Position numbers and translations under genes: made by a program. The notes under the pieces were generated by a model. It did not search any database and was not told the DNA's origin. It saw only the letters and a program-made list of their open reading frames with translations. This document shows, piece by piece, positions 7,454 to 11,191 of a DNA stretch of 11,191 nucleotides. Positions within the stretch are counted from its first letter, which is position 1. Each line of letters starts with the position of its first letter. This stretch comes from an uncultured Bacteroidota bacterium (GTDB taxonomy: Bacteria > Bacteroidota > Bacteroidia > Chitinophagales > Chitinophagaceae), in assembly GCA_903851455.1 (NCBI GenBank), contig CAINOM010000743.1, positions 1-11,191 of the forward strand, read 5' to 3'.

Positions 7454-7975
7454 CTACTCCATGTAGTCGTAATCGCGCCAGTGGTAGTGGTCTACACCGG
7501 AATAGATAGACATAACTTCGATCTCGTAGTATGGCTTGTCGTCATCGCGGTAAGAGATGTCGTAGAAATGTACCACGATATCGTCATTGTTGTAGATGTG
7601 CTCCATGTAGTGCATGCGGGTTGACCTGCGCATAGCGGTACGGTAATAAGTAAGGCTTGCTTCTACCTGCTTCTTGATGCGCTCGTATTCGTCTTTACTG
7701 GTGGTTTCAAACTTTACAGATGCATGGGCGTGGTAAGAATAACCATCGTCATAATTATGGCAATAAGAAATTACATTGCTGCCGTTGCGGAATACAGAAG
7801 CCCTGTCGTTGTATTCCAGGTGGGCAAGTTTGTATCCTTTATCGTGCACATAAGATTCAAATGCCGGGAAGTTTCCTTTCCTGAGTTTAACCAGCTCATC
7901 GAACGAAAAATCCTGTGCAAAACTTATGGTACTGAAGCTAAAAAACACCAAAACCGCCAGTAATATTCTTTTCAT
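7454..7975 (-). CDS. Small secreted protein of unknown function
   Basis: I do not recognise a family. The 173-residue product has a clear signal peptide (MKRILLAVLVFFSFSTISFA, then QDFSF), so the mature protein of about 153 residues should be periplasmic or extracellular. The mature part has two alternating-strand sections separated by a charged helix (about 93-118, DEYERIKKQVEASLTYYR). It is rich in Tyr, His and Asp, especially at the C-terminus (VDHYHWRDYDYME) and around HNYDDGYSYHAHA (73-85). There is one Cys in the mature part (C72). The start ATG at 7975 follows an A/T-rich leader, and a -7 box match lies 18 bp upstream. A terminator follows directly, so it is probably transcribed alone. 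Metal binding by the His/Asp/Tyr-rich tail is possible but unproven. Confidence 0.8.
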   Translation of the reverse strand: MKRILLAVLVFFSFSTISFAQDFSFDELVKLRKGNFPAFESYVHDKGYKLAHLEYNDRASVFRNGSNVISYCHNYDDGYSYHAHASVKFETTSKDEYERIKKQVEASLTYYRTAMRRSTRMHYMEHIYNNDDIVVHFYDISYRDDDKPYYEIEVMSIYSGVDHYHWRDYDYME

Positions 7976-7992
7976 ATTTTTATTTTATCTGA

Positions 7993-8000
7993 CAAATATA
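7993..8000 (-). promoter_or_regulatory. Candidate -7 box of the small secreted-protein gene
   Basis: The minus strand reads TATATTTG, an exact match to TAnnTTTG. It ends 18 bp before the ATG at 7975 and would give a leader of roughly 10 nt. No good TTTG-type -33 box is present at the usual spacing. Confidence 0.45.
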
Positions 8001-8051
8001 ACTGCCAGCGAGGGAAATGCGAAGGATTTAGGGAAAATTTTTTGAAAAGGC

Positions 8052-8067
8052 GAACAGAAAACTGTTC
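8052..8067. repeat. Short perfect palindrome GAACAG-AAAA-CTGTTC
   Basis: Two perfect 6-bp arms flank an AAAA tetraloop. It lies about 77 bp upstream of the ATG at 7975 and about 50 bp upstream of its -7 box, so it could be an activator or repressor site or a small hairpin. No T run follows on either strand, which argues against a terminator. Confidence 0.4.
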
Positions 8068-8118
8068 ATCTTGCCCTTAGTATGGCCAACACATATCAGG
8101 TCGTGTTCATCCATTTTC

Positions 8119-8174
8119 TTACCCGCCTGGCATCACCTGCCTGACGTTACCCGCCCAATGTTACCTGCCTGCCA
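8119..8174. repeat. Degenerate 14-bp tandem repeat, four units
   Basis: The units are TTACCCGCCTGGCA, TCACCTGCCTGACG, TTACCCGCCCAATG and TTACCTGCCTGCCA, in register without gaps, followed by a partial TTACC at 8175-8179. The consensus is close to TTACCYGCCTGNCA. Divergence between units suggests an old array or one made of interspersed-repeat pieces. It runs straight into the hairpin block that follows. Confidence 0.75.
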
Positions 8175-8179
8175 TTACC

Positions 8180-8213
8180 TTACTTTTCTTTTGCTTCGCC
8201 AAAAGAAAAGTAA
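8180..8213. repeat. Perfect 14-bp hairpin (H1)
   Basis: TTACTTTTCTTTTG (8180-8193) is the exact reverse complement of CAAAAGAAAAGTAA (8200-8213), with loop CTTCGC. The right arm is repeated directly as CAAAAGAAAAG at 8214-8224, again with a 14-bp offset. There is no T tract next to the stem, so it is not a typical terminator. It resembles palindromic intergenic repeats that I associate with Bacteroidota genomes, but copy number cannot be checked here. Confidence 0.8.
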
Positions 8214-8228
8214 CAAAAGAAAAGGCGA

Positions 8229-8258
8229 CTTTTTTTGAATCGCTCCGCGCAAAAAAAG
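8229..8258. repeat. Hairpin H2 (CTTTTTTTG/CAAAAAAAG)
   Basis: CTTTTTTTG (8229-8237) pairs perfectly with CAAAAAAAG (8250-8258). Inside the 12-nt loop, CGC (8241-8243) can pair with GCG (8247-8249), extending the stem past an AAT bulge. It lies 15 bp after H1. Confidence 0.65.
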
Positions 8259-8267
8259 AGGCTCTAC

Positions 8268-8283
8268 GCTGTTATCGCACAGC
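8268..8283. repeat. Hairpin H3 (GCTGT-TATCGC-ACAGC)
   Basis: A perfect 5-bp stem encloses loop TATCGC. The loop is six bases and ends in CGC like that of H1 (CTTCGC), which hints that H1 to H3 belong to one structured unit. The short stem alone would be weak evidence. Confidence 0.4.
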
Positions 8284-8475
8284 ATCTATCGTCTCTATAG
8301 CGCTGAAATTCTGCCTATCCTTGCTACTATTAAGCTGCATCAATCGTGTAGGCTTAATGCGATAGTTCAAGATCAGAATTCGTATCTACGACAGCCTTAA
8401 GGCGCCATCATATGCTGGACTTTGTCGCTACTATCGTCACCCCCCCCAGTCAACAGGTATTGGACAGTTTGCGAT

Positions 8476-9837
8476 TTACAGTCCATGTTCGCTGACGAGG
8501 TAGATGAGCTGGGCCATTACGGCGGCGCCGAGTTTTAGTTCGCGGTGGTTTACTTGTTCAAATACGTCGTTGTCGGTATGGTGGAGGTCGAAGTAGCGCT
8601 GGGAGTCGGGCAGGAGGCCGGCCAGTGGCACATTCAGTTGTTTCTTGAGCGGGCTGATGTCTGTGCCGCCTTCTTCTCGCGAGAAATCGTACACGCCATA
8701 GTCGAGGAACAGGCTCTTGTATTTCTGTATGTTCTGCTTCTGCGCCTCGGGCATCTCCAGGCCTATGCCGCGTGGCGAGAAGCCGCCGGCATCGCTTTCT
8801 ATGGCCAGTACGTGGTTCTCGTGGCGGGCTTTGGCAGAGTCGGCATAGGCTTCGCCGCCTTTGTCGCCGTTCTCTTCGTTCATGAACAGTACTGCCCTGA
8901 TGGTGCATTTGGGTTTCAGCCCCAGTGCCTTGAATGCGCGGATCACCTCTATGGACTGTACGCAGCCTGCACCATCGTCGGTGGCGCCTTCGCCTACGTC
9001 CCATGAGTCGAGGTGGCCGCCAACGGTGATTATTTTTTCGGGGGTTTCGGTGCCTTTGATCTCACCTATCACATTGTAGGAGCGCACGGGCTTGGGCATC
9101 ATGTGGCACTCAGAGGTCATTTTGGCGCTGGCGGTACCTTTGTCGCAGGCTTGCTCCAGCAGGTCGGCGGTTATGTTGCCCAGGGCCATCTCGGGGATCT
9201 TTGCAAAGGAGTCGTTGTAGTGCATGCCGCCGGTATGAGGGAAGTCGTCTTTGCCGGTAGACATAGACCGGATGATAACGCCTGCAGCACCACGTTTGGC
9301 GGCTATGCTTGGGCTGGCCCAGCGGTACTTCACGGCATCGCCATAGCCCTGGAAGGTGAATACGAAATCCTGGCGGAAGCGATAATCGAAGAATATGATC
9401 TTGCCTTTTACCTTACTATCAGGCAGGGCGTTGAACTCATCGAAGCTGTGCACCATTACTATAGGCGCTTCCAGTGTTTTGCCGCCGGTGCCCTGGCTGT
9501 TGCCCAGCGAGAGTGCGCGCACTTTTTTGTAGTCCTTGCCCATTTTCAGGTACAGGCTTTCTTTGCCGCGGTACCAGTAAGGCACATCGGCGGCCTGCAG
9601 CCATACTTTGTCGGCTCCGGCTTCCTTCATGGCTTTTTCGCCCCAGGTCACGGCTTTGGCAGCCTCGGGCGATCCGCTGATGCGATGGCCTACTGTTTTG
9701 CAGAGCACCTTCAGGTTCTCATAGCAGGTGCCGTGCATTAGTATTTCGTCTGATATTTTGCGCATCTGCAGGGAGTCTTGTGCATAGGCGTGGTGCATGC
9801 CCAGGCATGCGAGTATGGCGAGGAGTCGTGGTTTCAT
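8476..9837 (-). CDS. Secreted M28-family metallopeptidase, carboxypeptidase Q-like
   Basis: A 453-residue zinc peptidase with signal peptide 1-20 (MKPRLLAILACLGMHHAYAQ), so periplasmic or secreted. Residues of about 120-250 form a PA-type inserted domain (VKGKIIFFDYRF at 143, then KRGAAGVIIRSM at 181). The co-catalytic di-zinc core follows: H275 and D277 in GGHLDSWD, bridging D287 in ATDDGAG, catalytic E321 and ligand E322 in FMNEENG, D349 in ESDAGG, and H420 in LHHTDND. All metal-site residues are intact, and the arrangement with a PA insert matches plasma glutamate carboxypeptidase/carboxypeptidase Q homologues, which cleave small peptides. The exact substrate is unknown. It is divergent from the NamZ gene, with a 95-bp gap. 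Base composition of the coding strand is noticeably GC-rich compared with the PAS gene. Confidence 0.93.
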   Translation of the reverse strand: MKPRLLAILACLGMHHAYAQDSLQMRKISDEILMHGTCYENLKVLCKTVGHRISGSPEAAKAVTWGEKAMKEAGADKVWLQAADVPYWYRGKESLYLKMGKDYKKVRALSLGNSQGTGGKTLEAPIVMVHSFDEFNALPDSKVKGKIIFFDYRFRQDFVFTFQGYGDAVKYRWASPSIAAKRGAAGVIIRSMSTGKDDFPHTGGMHYNDSFAKIPEMALGNITADLLEQACDKGTASAKMTSECHMMPKPVRSYNVIGEIKGTETPEKIITVGGHLDSWDVGEGATDDGAGCVQSIEVIRAFKALGLKPKCTIRAVLFMNEENGDKGGEAYADSAKARHENHVLAIESDAGGFSPRGIGLEMPEAQKQNIQKYKSLFLDYGVYDFSREEGGTDISPLKKQLNVPLAGLLPDSQRYFDLHHTDNDVFEQVNHRELKLGAAVMAQLIYLVSEHGL

Positions 9838-9932
9838 TTTATAAAAGTAATTTAATTGTGGAAATGAGGAAACACTGCAATGGCCGCCAAGAAAATTAAT
9901 GTTTACTTTCGGGAGAAGATTTTTTACTTAAG
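9838..9932. promoter_or_regulatory. Shared divergent promoter region of the peptidase and NamZ genes
   Basis: Only 95 bp separate the two outward-facing start codons, so both promoters must lie here or overlap the genes. On the plus strand TACTTTCG (about 9904-9911) is one base from the TAnnTTTG -7 consensus and would start transcription shortly before the NamZ ATG at 9933. No clear -7 box is visible for the peptidase gene. Confidence 0.35.
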
Positions 9933-11117
9933 ATGTATCTGAAAACATTCATCCTTTACGTTGCCCTGTTGCTACCTTTCTGTGGCAGTGGGCAAAGTAT
10001 ATACGACACCAGCATAAGGCCAGCCGATGCTATGCCGGGAAAGTATGTGCCACAGCTCAAAGGCAAGCGCGTAGCATTGGTCATCAACCAGACAAGTAAG
10101 GTGGGGAATGTGAGCTTGCTGGACCTGCTGAGAAATTCAGAGGTGAATGTGGTGAGGATATTTGTGCCGGAGCATGGTTTCAGGGGTAAGGAATATGCAG
10201 GTGCGAATATAGAAAGTAGTATAGACAGCGCCACCAGGCTGCCGGTGATCAGTCTCTATGGCAAACATAAAAAGCCAACGCCCGAAGACCTGGCCGATGT
10301 AGATGTAGTGGTATACGATCTGCAGGATGTGGGGGTGCGGTTCTATACTTATATATCTACGCTGCAGTACGTGATGGAAGCATGTGCACAAAATCACCGG
10401 CAGCTGATGATACTGGACCGGCCAAACCCGAACGGTTTTTATGTAGACGGGCCGGTGCTGGATACTGCATACAGGTCGTTTGTGGGCATGCAGCCGATAC
10501 CTGTGGTATATGGTATGACATGCGGCGAATACGCCCGGATGCTGGTGGGGGAGCAGTGGTGCGCCAACGCAGCGGACGTGAACCTTGTGGTGATGAAGTG
10601 CGCAAACTACACGCATGCTAAGAAGTATGAGCTGCCTGTGGCGCCATCGCCTAATCTACGAACGATGGCAGCGGTATATGCTTATCCGTCGTTGTGCCTG
10701 TTTGAGGGTACGGTAGTGAGTGTGGGGCGCGGAACTGATATGCCTTTTCAGCAGTATGGCAGCCCGGCGTTTGACAGTATGAAGTATCCCTATAGTTTTA
10801 CGCCAAGGAGCGGCGAGGGGGCTAAGAGTCCACCGCATGAAGGGAAGGTTTGTTATGGTGAAATAACCGGCAGAACAGCGGAAGACGTACTCCAGCGAAT
10901 TGACGACCGGCTGTGCATTGACTGGCTCCTGCGGGCCTACACCAACTATCCGGATAAGGAGCATTTTTTCAATGCTTTCTTCATCAAGCTTAGTGGTTCT
11001 ACAGAATTGCAGGATGAAATGAAAGAGAACGTGCCTGAATTTGCTATTCGCACGAAGTGGCAGCCGGCGCTAAGCAGGTTTAAGTCGATCAGGAAAAAGT
11101 ACCTTCTTTATGAGTAG
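9933..11117 (+). CDS. namZ: Exo-beta-N-acetylmuramidase NamZ (DUF1343, GH171 family)
   Basis: The 394-residue protein has a signal peptide of about 20 residues (MYLKTFILYVALLLPFCGSG). C17 is not in a proper lipobox, so it is not an obvious lipoprotein. It then carries the hallmarks of DUF1343: KRVALVINQTS (45-55), PEHGFRG (79-85, with the likely active-site acid E80), YDLQDVGVRFYTYISTL (128-144), DRPNPNG (162-168), PSPNLRT (238-244), and FEGTVVSVGRGTD (257-269). Characterised members (NamZ of Bacillus subtilis, homologues in Tannerella forsythia) release MurNAc from the non-reducing end of peptidoglycan fragments, so periplasmic wall salvage is the likely role. Length is normal. Usual salvage partners such as NagZ, an amidase or a MurNAc transporter are not in this window; the divergent neighbour is a peptidase. 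Confidence 0.9.
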   Translation: MYLKTFILYVALLLPFCGSGQSIYDTSIRPADAMPGKYVPQLKGKRVALVINQTSKVGNVSLLDLLRNSEVNVVRIFVPEHGFRGKEYAGANIESSIDSATRLPVISLYGKHKKPTPEDLADVDVVVYDLQDVGVRFYTYISTLQYVMEACAQNHRQLMILDRPNPNGFYVDGPVLDTAYRSFVGMQPIPVVYGMTCGEYARMLVGEQWCANAADVNLVVMKCANYTHAKKYELPVAPSPNLRTMAAVYAYPSLCLFEGTVVSVGRGTDMPFQQYGSPAFDSMKYPYSFTPRSGEGAKSPPHEGKVCYGEITGRTAEDVLQRIDDRLCIDWLLRAYTNYPDKEHFFNAFFIKLSGSTELQDEMKENVPEFAIRTKWQPALSRFKSIRKKYLLYE

Positions 11118-11191
11118 CCGAAAACTCCGGGATGACATACAGCGCAGAGGTATTTTCCCGGAAGGCAGGCGAGTTAGTTAATTAAAAATTA
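11118..11191. other. Trailing intergenic sequence after namZ
   Basis: It contains a 7-bp inverted repeat, TCCGGGA (11126-11132) and TCCCGGA (11156-11162), with a 23-nt spacer and no T run. That makes it a poor terminator. A GGCAGGCG segment (11164-11171) is the reverse complement of the CGCCTGCC-like core of the 14-bp units at 8119-8174. The region continues beyond the window. Confidence 0.3.

Larger units (their letters stand above)
7976..8475. other. 500-bp gene-free region between the small secreted-protein gene and the M28 peptidase
   Basis: No credible reading frame is present. From left to right it holds the candidate -7 box (7993-8000), a 16-bp palindrome (8052-8067), four degenerate 14-bp tandem units (8119-8174) and three consecutive hairpins (8180-8213, 8229-8258, 8268-8283). 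After these come a 7-bp inverted repeat ATTAAGC/GCTTAAT (8329-8335 and 8352-8358), scattered CTATCG/CGATAG hexamers (8286, 8360, 8432) and a run of eight C (8440-8447). No T-tailed hairpin adjoins the end of the M28 gene. Confidence 0.7.

Noticed and set aside
8051..8068. Resemblance of CGAACAGAAAACTGTTCA to a LexA (SOS) box
   Set aside because: The Gram-positive-type box has GAAC and GTTC four bases apart; here the gap is eight, and no SOS gene is nearby.
8440..8447. Run of eight C as a phase-variable tract
   Set aside because: It lies in non-coding DNA 29 bp beyond the stop of the M28 gene, so slippage would not alter a reading frame, and it is not near a promoter that I can identify.
9013..9741. 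A 242-codon plus-strand frame, with others at 8545-9006
   Set aside because: They are antisense to the M28 peptidase with its intact metal ligands; low-complexity Ala/Gly/His content is typical of a mirror frame.
11126..11162. Inverted repeat after namZ as a terminator
   Set aside because: The arms are seven bases with a 23-nt spacer and there is no T run after the second arm.

Overview
The window looks like a stretch of ordinary chromosome from a member of the Bacteroidota, most likely Chitinophagaceae or a close relative. The reasons are: genes preceded by TAnnTTTG-type -7 boxes rather than strong Shine-Dalgarno sites; exported proteins with short signal peptides ending in ...AQ; a DUF2400/TIGR02757 protein; a glycyl-tRNA synthetase of the single-chain alpha2 type; and an SBBP-type beta-propeller protein of the sort this phylum secretes. 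Placement below phylum is inference. No tRNA, rRNA, CRISPR array, transposase or phage gene was seen.

Layout. The left edge holds the first 476 codons of a secreted beta-propeller protein (minus strand, TTG start, C-terminus outside the window). Upstream of it on the same strand is glyS, closed by a clear rho-independent terminator. An untranslated region of about 280 bp separates glyS from a divergent plus-strand signalling protein with a degenerate receiver domain, three PAS domains and an orphan DHp helix pair without an ATPase domain. That gene converges, with a 17 bp gap, on a minus-strand pair: a POTRA-less BamA/TamA-type outer-membrane barrel (TTG start) followed by a DUF2400 protein that appears to carry an HhH-GPD DNA-glycosylase-like core. 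A small secreted protein of unknown function with its own terminator lies upstream of the pair. A 500 bp gene-free stretch then holds a degenerate 14-bp tandem repeat and a run of hairpins. The right end has a divergent pair: an M28/carboxypeptidase Q-like secreted peptidase (minus) and a NamZ/DUF1343 exo-N-acetylmuramidase (plus).

How the genes fit together. They are mostly independent transcription units rather than one pathway. Two housekeeping or maintenance functions (glyS, DUF2400) sit among envelope and secreted proteins. The peptidase and the muramidase share a 95 bp divergent promoter region and could both serve nutrient or cell-wall salvage in the periplasm, but nothing in the sequence proves co-regulation. 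The least explained parts are the 14-bp repeat/hairpin block at 8119-8283, the catalytic-domain-less REC-PAS-DHp protein, and the glycosylase-like signature in the DUF2400 protein. I found no convincing evidence of a new multi-gene system.
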